A DNA stretch of 64,000 bases from UBA3263 sp964554335 (GCA_964554335.1 CAZKOF010000002.1:1-64000); one strand, 5' to 3'; numbered from the stretch's first letter, positions 17,318 through 25,823 are shown. Notes: generated by a model not told the origin, from the letters alone. A program made the numbers and translations.

Positions 17318-18676
17318 ATGAAAATTCGTAATATTGCATATTCGTGTGCATTGGCGGCCACTGTAGCCGTCGGCGCCGCGGGTCCTGAGGACAACGTGGC
17401 CGAAGAAGTTGTCTGGATGATCGGCGACCAGCCGATCTGGCGTTCGGAAGTAGAATCGAGCTGGCAGGAGATGCGCCAGGAGAAGTTTCCGATTATCGGT
17501 GACCCCTATTGCTTCATTCCGGAGCAGATAGCGCTTGAGCGCATCTATCTGCATCAGGCCGATCTGGACTCGATCGAGGCCAACCCCTCGCAGATAGGCG
17601 CGCAGGTAGACTCGCGCATCAATGACTGGATCAATCAGGCGGGTTCGCGCGAGCAGCTCGAGCAGTATATGCACAAGAGCATCCCCGAGTTGCGTCAGTT
17701 CCTGACGGAAACGATGACCAATTCCTATCGTGTCAGCCAGGTTCAGCAGAAGCTGGTCGAGAAGGTGAAGCCGACGCCCTCGCAGGTAAGACGTTATTTC
17801 GACGCCCTTCCCGAAGATTCGGTTCCCTACGTTCCGACGCAGGTAGAGGTTGAAATCATCACTCTCAATCCGGTAATTCCCCGTCAGGAAATCGATGACA
17901 TAAAGGAGCGTCTCCGCGGATATGCCGAGAGGGTCAATAACGGCACGGCGGAGTTTTCGACGCTGGCAATCATGTATAGCGAGGACGGGTCGTCGTCGAT
18001 GGGCGGGGAAATAGGTTTCCGTCCCCGTTCGGGCCTGGTTCCGGAGTATGCCAACGTTGCCTTCAACCTGAAGGACCCGAAGAAAGCGTCGGCGGTTGTC
18101 GAGACGGAATATGGCTACCATATTATCCAGCTGATAGAGAAGCGCGGCGACCGCGTCAACACGCGCCACATTCTTCTGCGCCCGAAGGTTGCGGCCTCGG
18201 ACCTCAATGCCGCCCGCGAGCGGTTGGACTCGATCCGCGCCGATATTCTCGAGGAGAAGTTCACGTTTGAGGACGCCGCGGGAGTGCTCAGTCAAGATAA
18301 GGACACGCGCAATAACCACGGCCTGATGACGAACTCGGAGACGGGTACGAGCTATTTTGAGATGAGCCAGTTGCCGGCGGAGATTGCCCGCGAGGTAGCG
18401 TCGCTGAAGCCGGGTCAGGTTTCGAAGGCGTTCACGATGAAGAACCTGAGCAATTCGGCCGACATTGTCTGCATTGCTAAGCTGAAGAGCCGCACGGAGG
18501 CTCATCGCGCCAACATGGTCAACGACTATCAGCTGATTCGTGAAATGGCGATGAACGCCGAGCGTCAGCGCATTCTCAACCAATGGGTTGACAAGAAAAT
18601 CGCGTCAACCTACATCCGCATCGAGCCGGGTTGGAGCGACTGTCCGGACTGGAGACACAAATGGGTTAAAAATTAA
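17318..18676 (+). CDS. SurA-like periplasmic peptidyl-prolyl isomerase
   Basis: Periplasmic chaperone/isomerase for outer-membrane proteins. Start at ATG 17318 (452 residues) gives a short signal peptide (residues 1-22 ending VGAAG). A helical SurA N-terminal domain follows (WMIGDQPIWRSEVE, then VRRYFDALPEDS). Parvulin domain 1 spans about 175-285 with GGEIGFRPRSGLVPEYANVAF and EYGYHIIQLIEKRGD; a second starts at RHILLRPK near 287. The next gene encodes an OstA-like protein, so both gene products probably serve outer-membrane biogenesis. Confidence 0.92.
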   Translation: MKIRNIAYSCALAATVAVGAAGPEDNVAEEVVWMIGDQPIWRSEVESSWQEMRQEKFPIIGDPYCFIPEQIALERIYLHQADLDSIEANPSQIGAQVDSRINDWINQAGSREQLEQYMHKSIPELRQFLTETMTNSYRVSQVQQKLVEKVKPTPSQVRRYFDALPEDSVPYVPTQVEVEIITLNPVIPRQEIDDIKERLRGYAERVNNGTAEFSTLAIMYSEDGSSSMGGEIGFRPRSGLVPEYANVAFNLKDPKKASAVVETEYGYHIIQLIEKRGDRVNTRHILLRPKVAASDLNAARERLDSIRADILEEKFTFEDAAGVLSQDKDTRNNHGLMTNSETGTSYFEMSQLPAEIAREVASLKPGQVSKAFTMKNLSNSADIVCIAKLKSRTEAHRANMVNDYQLIREMAMNAERQRILNQWVDKKIASTYIRIEPGWSDCPDWRHKWVKN

Positions 18677-18705
18677 AAGTTAAAAACGAAAAATTAAAAG
18701 TTAAG
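18668..18705. repeat. AT-rich repeat (AAATTAAAAGTTAAAAA words)
   Basis: Two copies of an AAAATTAAAAGTTAA word fill the 33-nt gap between the SurA-like and OstA-like genes. The same words recur near 28.95, 41.2, 48.04 and, inverted, 50.9 kb. Confidence 0.65.
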
Positions 18706-18709
18706 AGTC

Positions 18710-20374
18710 TTGACGGTGGGGCGCAGGAGTCGGTTGCCGGTGATTGTCGTTGCCCTGGTGGCGGCGGGGATGTTTGCGCGCAATCCGCTGCACACGCCCG
18801 ATACGACGCCGATACGACCGCTCGTGCCCGAAGCTGACCGTCATCAACGGGGCAAGCTCTTTCTTGAACGGGCCGATTCGCTCATGGTGCTTCCCGAGGA
18901 GCAGGGCGTGCAGATTCTTATCGGCAACGTCGTTTTTCGTCAGGGCGACATGTTTATGTATTGCGACTCGGCTCGCTTCTATACGTCGCCGTCGCTTCCG
19001 GCCGACTCTATGGAGGCGTTCGGCAACATACGCATGGAGCAGGGGGATACGCTCTTTCTCTATGGCGACTACATGGATTACTCCGGGTCGCAGCAGCTGG
19101 CCACGGTATATGGCGAGGGCCGCGACGTCAGGCTGATTAACCGCGACGTCACGCTGACGGCACCGATTCTGCATTATTCGCAGGCAATGGAGCTCGGCTA
19201 CTATCTCAACGGCGGCAAGCTGACCGACCCTAAGAATGAACTGACGTCGCTCGAGGGTGAATATGCCCCGCCGACGAAGGATGCGAACTTCTATCGCCAT
19301 GTTGTTCTCAACGGCATTTCGAATCAGGGCGACACGGTGCGCATCTATACCGACACCCTGCTCTACAATACGGACACGCGTATCGCCCTTCTGCCGGTCT
19401 ATGCGCGTATATATGGCGAGGACGGCGACATCACGTCGCTCAACGGCATCTATGACACGGGGCTCGACTTGGCCACGCTGCTCGACCGCTCGACCGTGCA
19501 CACCAACCGCGGCAACACGCTGACAGGCGACTCGCTGGTCTACGACAAAGCCGCGGGCCGCGGCGAGGCGTTCGGCAATATGGTGCTGACGGACTCGGCA
19601 CGCCGGATGACCATCGAGGGCGACTATGGCTCCTATAACGAGCTGACCGACTCGGCCTACTGCACGGGGCGCGCGCGGGCGTTGGAGTATTCGCAGGCAG
19701 ACACTCTGTATCTTCACGGCGACGTTATCCGCACGTGGCAGACGCCTGACTCCGTGCGCATGATGGTTGCCAATCCCAACGTAAGATTTTGGAGGGTGGA
19801 TATCCAGGGTGTCTGTGATTCAATGACGTTTGTCGACACGGACACGACGATACGCATGGACTATGACCCGGTTATATGGAGCGAGAACCGCGAGATTTTC
19901 GGCAACCGCATCATTCTCTACATGAATGACTCCACGGCCGAAAAGGCGTGGCTTCCCGACTTCGGCTTCATGGCCGAGCAGGTCGAGGGCAATTACTTCA
20001 ACCAGCTCTCGGGCAAGGAGATGATTGCCTACTTCAACGGCGAGGGCGAACTGCGTCAGCTTGATGTCAACGGCTCGGTGCAGGCAATCATACTCCCCGA
20101 AGAGGAAGACTCGACCATCAACAAGATTGCCAACATCGAGTCGTCATATATGATAGCGACTTTTGCGGGACGCGAAATCGAACGCGTGAAGCTATGGGAC
20201 GCCACCTCGGGCACCGTCACTCCGCTCTATCTGGCAAAAAAGAGCCTCTTCCGCCTGCCCCGCTTCAAATGGCTCGAAGACGAGCGCCCGACCGGTCCCG
20301 CCGACATCTTTCCGCGCCAGGCTGCAACGCCGCTCCCAAAAGAAGAGGAGACACCTGTTGAGTCAGGGCGTTGA
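18710..20374 (+). CDS. OstA-like (LptA-fold) protein for LPS transport
   Basis: Likely periplasmic or membrane-anchored member of the LPS export family. No ATG is available at the N-terminus; TTG 18710 or GTG 18716 is the likely start (554 or 552 residues). A hydrophobic leader (PVIVVALVAAGMFA) is followed by repeating beta-jellyroll-like units (MFMYCDSARFY, GDTLFLYGDYMDY, GEAFGNMVLTDSARRMTIEGDYG), as in LptA/OstA. At about 550 residues it is much longer than E. coli LptA, which is usual for the Bacteroidales form. It probably shares the SurA-like transcript. Confidence 0.85.
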   Translation: MTVGRRSRLPVIVVALVAAGMFARNPLHTPDTTPIRPLVPEADRHQRGKLFLERADSLMVLPEEQGVQILIGNVVFRQGDMFMYCDSARFYTSPSLPADSMEAFGNIRMEQGDTLFLYGDYMDYSGSQQLATVYGEGRDVRLINRDVTLTAPILHYSQAMELGYYLNGGKLTDPKNELTSLEGEYAPPTKDANFYRHVVLNGISNQGDTVRIYTDTLLYNTDTRIALLPVYARIYGEDGDITSLNGIYDTGLDLATLLDRSTVHTNRGNTLTGDSLVYDKAAGRGEAFGNMVLTDSARRMTIEGDYGSYNELTDSAYCTGRARALEYSQADTLYLHGDVIRTWQTPDSVRMMVANPNVRFWRVDIQGVCDSMTFVDTDTTIRMDYDPVIWSENREIFGNRIILYMNDSTAEKAWLPDFGFMAEQVEGNYFNQLSGKEMIAYFNGEGELRQLDVNGSVQAIILPEEEDSTINKIANIESSYMIATFAGREIERVKLWDATSGTVTPLYLAKKSLFRLPRFKWLEDERPTGPADIFPRQAATPLPKEEETPVESGR

Positions 20375-20430
20375 GGACCGATAGGGTGGTTAGATGCTGA
20401 CGGAGGTGCGGGATTTTCGGAGAAAAGGCT

Positions 20431-20438
20431 TATCTTTG
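20431..20438 (+). promoter_or_regulatory. -7-like box at the left edge of the low-GC island
   Basis: TATCTTTG fits the -7 consensus but only a 6-codon frame (ATG at 20484) follows before the truncated HTH gene. It may be a leftover promoter. Confidence 0.4.
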
Positions 20439-20571
20439 CAAGGGATAATCAAAAAACTTATATCTGATTGAAATTCAGAATAGAATGAAGGAGTTGCGAT
20501 TTTAAGGTAACGATTTAGCGAAAATGCAAATTCACTGATATGCTGTGCCTTGCTACTCCTAACAACTCTAA

Positions 20572-20802
20572 TGCAAAGGTCTGACCGCGAACTACCGACC
20601 TACATTGGGCGGAGAAAGGTTCTTCACCGACAAGGAGGTGTCCGCACGTCTGAAAGTGAGCCGCCGGACACTTCAGGACTACCGCAATGAGGGACGGATA
20701 CCTTACATCCAGTTGGGCGGTAAAATCCTCTACCGTGAATCTGACATAGAACGGATGCTGAATGACGGTTACCGCTCCGCTTACCGACTGACGGGCACTT
20801 GA
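20572..20802 (+). pseudogene. 5'-truncated excisionase-type helix-turn-helix gene
   Basis: The frame opens after a stop at 20569 and reads without ATG into an HTH domain: FFTDKEVSARLKVSRRTLQDY, then RIPYIQLGGKILYRESDIERML. This is the C-terminal DNA-binding part of small HTH proteins found on Bacteroides conjugative and mobilizable elements. Full-length homologs have about 30-50 more residues at the N-terminus; here the similarity seems to start abruptly near NYRPTLGGE. A TTG at 20605 could start a 65-residue protein, so residual function is not excluded. The stop codon lies inside the first 18-bp repeat. Confidence 0.65.
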
Positions 20803-20815
20803 TTTTCTTGAAGGA
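20798..20815 (+). repeat. 18-bp direct repeat, left copy, bounding the fic gene
   Basis: CTTGATTTTCTTGAAGGA, identical to 21999-22016. The copy overlaps the HTH stop codon. The next bases (GCAAG versus ACGAAG) are also similar. Confidence 0.85.
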
Positions 20816-20920
20816 GCAAGATAAGTATTTATCGACCTCATCCGTTGAAGTATCTGCATCATAATTTCGTTTTGTGGTGCAGATATTTCGCATTTGATGC
20901 AAATAAGAGAAAAAAATGAT

Positions 20921-20928
20921 TAACTTTG
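20921..20928 (+). promoter_or_regulatory. -7 box of the fic promoter
   Basis: TAACTTTG ends 13 nt before the fic ATG. A TTTG at 20893-20896 is 24 nt upstream, a little far for the -33 box. Confidence 0.65.
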
Positions 20929-20941
20929 CCATCATAAAACA

Positions 20942-21997
20942 ATGAATATCATGCATGATTACGAATATATGGATATTCCCGGCAGACTGCTGACGCCGGA
21001 AATAGTCAATTTACTCTCTGCCATACATGAATGTAAGGGCAAACAGGAGTTATATATCGAGGCACAAACCGATGTCTTGACCGCGCTTTTGGATATTGCA
21101 AAAATCCAAAGTACAAAAGCTTCCAATAAGATAGAAGGCATATTCACCTCAGACGAACGTCTGGAAGCGTTGGTGATGGAAAAAGCCGAACCGCGAAACC
21201 GTTCGGAAGAAGAAATCGCGGGTTACAGGGAGGTATTGGCTACGATACATGAAAGCTATGAGTATATCCCTGTCAGCGTAAACAATATCCTGCAACTGCA
21301 CCGTGATTTATACAGTTTCAGTGGTAGCAACAATGGAGGCAAGTTCAAGAATTCGGATAACGTGATTGCGGAATCAGGAAAGCACGGAACGCAGAAAGTA
21401 CGTTTTATCCCGGTTCCTGCCTTTCAGACCGCGGAAGCGATGGAAAGCCTTTGCGACAGGTTCCGGACTGTGGCGGATAGCGGCAAATACGATGCGCTTC
21501 TGCTCGTCCCGATGTTCATCCTTGATTTCCTTTGCATCCATCCGTTCAATGACGGCAACGGGCGCATGAGCCGTTTGCTTACGTTGCTATTGTTATATCG
21601 GAGCGGTTATATCGTGGGGAAATACATCAGCGTCGAGATGCTGGTGGAGAAAACGAAGGAAACCTATTATGAAGCTCTTCGAGAAAGCTCCGCCGGATGG
21701 CATGACAACGAAAACAATTACGAACCGTTTGTCCGCTACTATTTAGGAATTATATTGAAGGCGTACAAGGAGTTTCAGGAAAGGGTGGAACACCTGCAAT
21801 ATCGTAGCCTCTCCAAAGCCGAAAGAGTAAAAGCGGTGTTCGACAAGAAAATGGGCAAACTCACGAAAGCCGATATTGCGGCATATTGTCCGGACATCAG
21901 TGAAACGACCATTGAACGGACGTTGAAAGAACTGCTGGATGTCGGATATATAGAAAAGGTGGGCAAGGCAAGGGCTACCGGATATATCAAGAAATAG
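20942..21997 (+). CDS. Fic-domain AMP-transferase-like protein with built-in inhibitory helix
   Basis: Fic proteins transfer AMP or other phosphate-linked groups to target hydroxyls. The catalytic loop HPFNDGNGR is complete at residues 200-208. The segment SNKIEG (61-66) matches the (S/T)xxxE(G/N) inhibitory motif, here N-terminal in the same chain (class II). The C-terminal 70 residues (ERVKAVFDKKMGKLTKADIAAY onward) look like a winged helix, so target DNA binding or self-regulation is possible. 351 residues, complete. GC is clearly below that of the flanking genes. It is a single-gene cassette between two 18-bp direct repeats. Confidence 0.92.
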   Translation: MNIMHDYEYMDIPGRLLTPEIVNLLSAIHECKGKQELYIEAQTDVLTALLDIAKIQSTKASNKIEGIFTSDERLEALVMEKAEPRNRSEEEIAGYREVLATIHESYEYIPVSVNNILQLHRDLYSFSGSNNGGKFKNSDNVIAESGKHGTQKVRFIPVPAFQTAEAMESLCDRFRTVADSGKYDALLLVPMFILDFLCIHPFNDGNGRMSRLLTLLLLYRSGYIVGKYISVEMLVEKTKETYYEALRESSAGWHDNENNYEPFVRYYLGIILKAYKEFQERVEHLQYRSLSKAERVKAVFDKKMGKLTKADIAAYCPDISETTIERTLKELLDVGYIEKVGKARATGYIKK

Positions 21998-21998
21998 C

Positions 21999-22016
21999 CT
22001 TGATTTTCTTGAAGGA
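21999..22016 (+). repeat. 18-bp direct repeat, right copy, bounding the fic gene
   Basis: Exact second copy of the repeat at 20798-20815, starting 2 nt after the fic stop. Confidence 0.85.
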
Positions 22017-22040
22017 ACGAAGTTTGCCGTCTGCCCTATC

Positions 22041-22058
22041 TTCTTGCATAAACAAGAA
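22041..22058. terminator. small hairpin after fic
   Basis: TTCTTG-CATAAA-CAAGAA, a 6-bp stem with 6-nt loop and no T-run. Possibly a weak terminator; the dapA promoter follows about 100 nt later. Confidence 0.3.
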
Positions 22059-22165
22059 TACATTCTACTAAAAGAAAGAACGACTTACGGATGAAGTCAG
22101 AATCGCTAAAACGCTTTATCTCAATGTTCTTTCATCGTTTTTCCCTCATTCTCGTTTTTTTGTTG

Positions 22166-22173
22166 TATCTTTG
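22166..22173 (+). promoter_or_regulatory. -7 box of the dapA promoter
   Basis: TATCTTTG ends 24 nt before the dapA ATG at 22198. No clear -33 box. Confidence 0.65.
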
Positions 22174-22197
22174 CAGAGGAAAACAAAAAACGTTTTT

Positions 22198-23082
22198 ATG
22201 GGAAGACCGAATTTGAAGGGCATGGGAGTGGCGTTGATAACGCCGTTCAAGTCCGATAAAACGATAGATTTCAATGCTCTGGCCCGGTTGGTGGAGTATC
22301 AGATAAAGAGTGGCATTGACTTTTTGGTCGTGCTTGGCACCACGGCGGAGACTCCGGCGTTGAGCGCCGATGAGAAGAGCCGCGTGCGTCAGTTCGTGGC
22401 TCAGCGGGTTGCCGGGCGTGTTCCTCTGGTTTTGGGATTGGGGGGTAATAATACGGCGGCGGTCTGCGAGGAGTTGCGCACGACGGATCTGTCGGATTTC
22501 GTTGCCGTGCTATCGGTCGTGCCATATTATAATAAGCCGTCGCAGGAGGGCATATATCAGCATTATGCGGCGATTGCGGAGGCTTCGCCGCTGCCGATTG
22601 TGCTCTATAACGTTCCGGGTCGCACGGGGGTCAATATGACTGCGGAGACGACTTTGAGGCTGGCGTATGATTTTCCGGAGAAGATTATCGCGGTCAAGGA
22701 GGCGTCGGGCAATTTCTCGCAAATCGATGATATCATCAAGCGGAAGCCGGCGGATTTCATGGTCATTTCGGGCGATGACGGCATTACGTTCCCGTTGATT
22801 ACTCTCGGCGCCGTCGGGGTCATCTCGGTTATCGGCAATGCCTTTCCGCGTGAGTTCAGCCGCATGGTCAGGCTGGCGCTGGAGGGCGATTTTGCCAACG
22901 CGCTGCTGATACATCATAAGTTTACGGAGTTGTTTTCACTATTGTTTGTCGACGGCAACCCTGCGGGGGTGAAGTGTCTGCTCCACGCTATGGGATATAT
23001 TGAGAATGAGTTGCGCCTGCCGTTAGTTCCGACGCGAATAACAACGTATGATAAAATTCGCGAGGTTCTTGAACGGCTCTGA
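22198..23082 (+). CDS. dapA: 4-hydroxy-tetrahydrodipicolinate synthase
   Basis: Condenses pyruvate with aspartate semialdehyde in lysine and diaminopimelate synthesis. Start at ATG 22198 (294 residues); an in-frame TTG at 22171 lies in the promoter. Signatures: GVALITPFKSD near the N-terminus, LGTTAETPALS, the tyrosine in LYNVPGRTG and the Schiff-base lysine in IIAVKEASGN. The stop overlaps the rsmA start by one base (TGATG). Confidence 0.96.
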   Translation: MGRPNLKGMGVALITPFKSDKTIDFNALARLVEYQIKSGIDFLVVLGTTAETPALSADEKSRVRQFVAQRVAGRVPLVLGLGGNNTAAVCEELRTTDLSDFVAVLSVVPYYNKPSQEGIYQHYAAIAEASPLPIVLYNVPGRTGVNMTAETTLRLAYDFPEKIIAVKEASGNFSQIDDIIKRKPADFMVISGDDGITFPLITLGAVGVISVIGNAFPREFSRMVRLALEGDFANALLIHHKFTELFSLLFVDGNPAGVKCLLHAMGYIENELRLPLVPTRITTYDKIREVLERL

Positions 23083-23849
23083 TGGAGAAAGTTAAACCGA
23101 AAAAGTCGCTGGGTCAGCATTTTCTGACCGACCTGCGTGTTGCCGAGCGCATAGCGGCGACGATTGATGATTTTCGCTCATTGCCGGCTCTGGAGGTCGG
23201 TCCGGGCATGGGGGTGTTGACCCGCTTTCTGCTCGAGCGGGGCGAGGATGTCACGGTTGTTGAGCTCGACGGCGAAAGCGTCGATTGGCTGCGTGAGCAT
23301 TTCGCGGGGCTGAAGATTGTTGAGGGCGATTTTCTGCGTCTTAATCTGTCAGAGCTGATGGGCGGACGGGAGTTTACGGTAATAGGGAATTATCCGTACA
23401 ACATTTCGTCGCAGATATTTTTCCACATACTTGATTTCAAGGATTATATTCCTTGTTGCGCGGGGATGTTGCAGCGTGAGGTCGCCGAGCGCCTGGCCGC
23501 GGGGCCGGGGACTAAAGCGCGCGGCATTCTGAGCGTTCTTCTGCAGGTGTGGTATGACGTCGAGTATCTTTTCACGGTCAGCGAGGGTGTTTTCAATCCT
23601 CCTCCGAAAGTGAAGAGCGGTGTTGTCAGGCTGACGCGCAATTCGCGCCGGGAGCTGGGGGTCGATGCGGCGTTGTTCAAGACGGTTGTCAAGACGACTT
23701 TCGGTCAGCGGCGCAAGACGATACGCAATTCCATCCGTGCGTTGTGTCCGGAGTTTCCGTCGGAGCATCCAATGGCGGGGCGCCGGCCCGAGCAGCTTAG
23801 CGTCGAGGAATTCATCGAGCTGACGCGTGCGGTTACAGAGCTACGGTAA
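23082..23849 (+). CDS. rsmA: 16S rRNA (adenine1518/1519-N6,N6)-dimethyltransferase
   Basis: KsgA-type enzyme that dimethylates two adenosines at the 3' end of 16S rRNA during small-subunit assembly. 255 residues. KKSLGQHFLTD at the N-terminus and the SAM loop LEVGPGMGVLT are diagnostic; the NxPY-type catalytic motif reads GNYPYNISS. The C-terminal small helical domain (GQRRKTIRNSIRAL) is present. Its last 17 nt overlap the convergent folB gene. Confidence 0.96.
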   Translation: MEKVKPKKSLGQHFLTDLRVAERIAATIDDFRSLPALEVGPGMGVLTRFLLERGEDVTVVELDGESVDWLREHFAGLKIVEGDFLRLNLSELMGGREFTVIGNYPYNISSQIFFHILDFKDYIPCCAGMLQREVAERLAAGPGTKARGILSVLLQVWYDVEYLFTVSEGVFNPPPKVKSGVVRLTRNSRRELGVDAALFKTVVKTTFGQRRKTIRNSIRALCPEFPSEHPMAGRRPEQLSVEEFIELTRAVTELR

Positions 23850-24171
23850 CGGCAACGGATTCTACGTCGAAAGGCATTGGCGGGGCGAGCTTGGCAAGGG
23901 TCAGCTCGCCTGCGTTGATTTTTGGGAAGGCCTTTCGCAGGGCGATGACGAGGCGTGTCGCGGCGTGCTCGATGAGGGCCGAGGGGGTCTGCATTTCGCG
24001 TTTAATGACGGCGCAGACGTCGGCATAGTTGATGGTGGCGTCGAGGTTGTCGGAGCCGTCGTAGTCGGTGTCGATCCGGAGGGTCACTTCAAAGTCCTGG
24101 CCAACGATTCGTTCGAGGGGTAGGACGCCGTGGCAGCCATGTACTCGCAGGCGATTGATTGTGATTTTCAT
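23833..24171 (-). CDS. folB: dihydroneopterin aldolase
   Basis: Splits 7,8-dihydroneopterin to 6-hydroxymethyl-dihydropterin and glycolaldehyde in folate synthesis. 112 residues, normal for FolB. INRLRVHGCHGVLPLE carries the conserved HGxxGxxxxE type start; TINYADVCAVIKREM and LIEHAATRLV complete the tunnel-fold signature, and LAKLAPPMPFDVESVAV is the usual C-terminus. Last gene of the transporter operon, 14 nt after the small membrane protein; it overlaps rsmA tail to tail. Confidence 0.93.
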   Translation of the reverse strand: MKITINRLRVHGCHGVLPLERIVGQDFEVTLRIDTDYDGSDNLDATINYADVCAVIKREMQTPSALIEHAATRLVIALRKAFPKINAGELTLAKLAPPMPFDVESVAVTVAL

Positions 24172-24185
24172 ATGCGCGGGTATTG

Positions 24186-24434
24186 TCAGAATGGTTCATC
24201 GAGGGGAGAGCGGGGTGTGGGCGCGGGTTTGGATTGCTTCGCGGCCGATTTTTTTGTGCGGACGCGGGGCGCGGCCGGCGTCACGGTGTCGGCCGCCGGT
24301 TCGGGGAGGCCGCCGGCCGGGACCACGGCATCGGGCGAGGGGATGAGGGCCGCGAGCAGCAGGACCAGGAGCAGGAGAATGGCGGTCAGCAGCAGTCCGA
24401 GGCGCTGGGGGTATGTCAGCCCGCGTCGGTTCAT
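24186..24434 (-). CDS. small single-pass membrane protein
   Basis: Start set at ATG 24434, whose ATGA overlaps the NSS transporter stop; this gives 82 residues. One strong hydrophobic segment (about residues 10-33, rich in Leu) follows a short basic N-terminus; the remainder is Pro/Ala/Lys-rich and low in complexity, ending SPLDEPF. A longer upstream reading overlaps the transporter gene and is unlikely. Not recognised. Strict coupling to the transporter suggests an accessory subunit, as small partners are known for some NSS transporters; this is inference. Confidence 0.6.
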   Translation of the reverse strand: MNRRGLTYPQRLGLLLTAILLLLVLLLAALIPSPDAVVPAGGLPEPAADTVTPAAPRVRTKKSAAKQSKPAPTPRSPLDEPF

Positions 24435-25801
24435 AGCAGCAGCGGGGAAATGAGAACCATGAGAATGAGCAGCGGGGCTACGTAGCGCACAATCAGCAGG
24501 ACGGGAATGAAGAGCCGCGACTTGAAGTGGCCGTAGTTGGTCATCTGGTTTTCGAGGAGCTTGCGCGGGGCAATCCACCCCATGTAGAGGCATAGGCCGA
24601 TGGAGGCGACAGGGAGCATGAATTCAGCGGTCAGGAAGTCGAGGAAGTCAAACATGTTGCGGCCGAAAACGGTCACGCCGCTGAGCGACGAGAAGCTCAG
24701 GGAGCAGACCGCGCTCAGCAGAATCATTGGAATCATCAGCGAGAGCACGGCGCGGCGTCGGGAGAAGCCGAGGCGGTCCTGCAGGCAGCGGGTAGCCACT
24801 TCGGTAATGCTGACGGTTGAGGTCAGCGCCGCGATTACAAGCAGAAGGAAGAAAAGGGCTGACCATACGGGCCCGCCGGGGAGGTGGGTGAAGACCTCGG
24901 GGAGGGTTACGAAAACCAATGCGGTGCCTGCGAGGTTATGGTCCTGGAGGCCGAAGGTCATGACGGCGGGGAAGATTATGATGCCCATCATGAAGGCCAC
25001 GAGCAGGTCGAGGAGCGATACGGTTATGGCGGTTCTGACGAGGCGGGTTTTTGCGGGATAGTATGCGGAGTAGGTAACGAGTATGCCCATGCCGAGGCTG
25101 AGGGAGAAGAAGGCCTGGCCCAGGGCCGAGAGCCATGTTGACGGGGTGCACTTCGAGAAGTCGGGCTTTAGGAAGAACCCGAGTCCGTCGGCGGCACCGG
25201 GCAGGGTCATCGCGACTCCGCAGAAAATCAGCAACAGGACGAAGAGCACGGGCATGAGCACGTTGCTCAGGCGTTCAATGCCTTTGCTGACGCCTCCGAG
25301 GAGCACTCCGAGGTTGAGGAGTCCGGCGAAGACGGTGAAAATCAGGGGCAGGAGGTCGGTCCGGGTGTATTCTTGCATTTTGTCGGCGAAGTAGCCGGTG
25401 TCGGCGCCCGAGTGGGTGACGCCGCTGAAGAGGTTGCCGGAGATACTCTGCCAGAGGTATTCGAGGGTCCATCCTGTCACGACGATGTAGAAGATGCTGA
25501 TGAGGGTTGCAGTCAGCACGGAGAGAATTCCGACAGTCGCCCATGAGCGGCGCTTCGGGGTCACGGCCGAGAAGGCACCGATTACGTCGGTGCGACCGGC
25601 GCGCCCGAGCGAGAATTCGGCAACCATCACGGGGATGCCCAAAATCATTACGCAGAAAATATACAACAACAGGAATGCCGCGCCGCCGCCGGCTTGAGCT
25701 TCAGCGGGGAAGCGCCAAATGTTGCCGAGGCCGACCGCGGATCCGACGGTTGCGGCAATGAGGCCGATTTTTGATCTGAATTGAGTGGAAGATGAAGACA
25801 T
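24431..25801 (-). CDS. sodium-dependent (NSS/SNF family) transporter
   Basis: Sodium-coupled symporter in the cytoplasmic membrane, probably for an amino acid or amine. 456 residues with about eleven to twelve hydrophobic segments. The family signature is at the N-terminus: SKIGLIAATVGSAVGLGNIWRFP. Prokaryotic NSS members of this length are often 11-TM. Substrate not assignable from sequence. It heads a three-gene operon with the small membrane protein and folB, and its promoter is back-to-back with that of tRNA-Leu. Confidence 0.93.
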   Translation of the reverse strand: MSSSSTQFRSKIGLIAATVGSAVGLGNIWRFPAEAQAGGGAAFLLLYIFCVMILGIPVMVAEFSLGRAGRTDVIGAFSAVTPKRRSWATVGILSVLTATLISIFYIVVTGWTLEYLWQSISGNLFSGVTHSGADTGYFADKMQEYTRTDLLPLIFTVFAGLLNLGVLLGGVSKGIERLSNVLMPVLFVLLLIFCGVAMTLPGAADGLGFFLKPDFSKCTPSTWLSALGQAFFSLSLGMGILVTYSAYYPAKTRLVRTAITVSLLDLLVAFMMGIIIFPAVMTFGLQDHNLAGTALVFVTLPEVFTHLPGGPVWSALFFLLLVIAALTSTVSITEVATRCLQDRLGFSRRRAVLSLMIPMILLSAVCSLSFSSLSGVTVFGRNMFDFLDFLTAEFMLPVASIGLCLYMGWIAPRKLLENQMTNYGHFKSRLFIPVLLIVRYVAPLLILMVLISPLLL

Positions 25802-25808
25802 AACGGCG

Positions 25809-25816
25809 CAAAGTTA
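25809..25816 (-). promoter_or_regulatory. -7 box of the NSS transporter promoter
   Basis: On the minus strand TAACTTTG ends 7 nt before the ATG at 25801, another nearly leaderless arrangement. It is divergent to, and about 30 nt from, the tRNA-Leu promoter. Confidence 0.65.
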
Positions 25817-25823
25817 CTCATTT

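Noticed and set aside
17192..18583. 463-codon minus-strand frame
   Set aside because: Lies opposite the SurA-like gene, which has a signal peptide and parvulin domains.
20515..20862. 115-codon minus-strand frame in the low-GC island
   Set aside because: Antisense to the HTH fragment, which has a recognisable domain; no support of its own.
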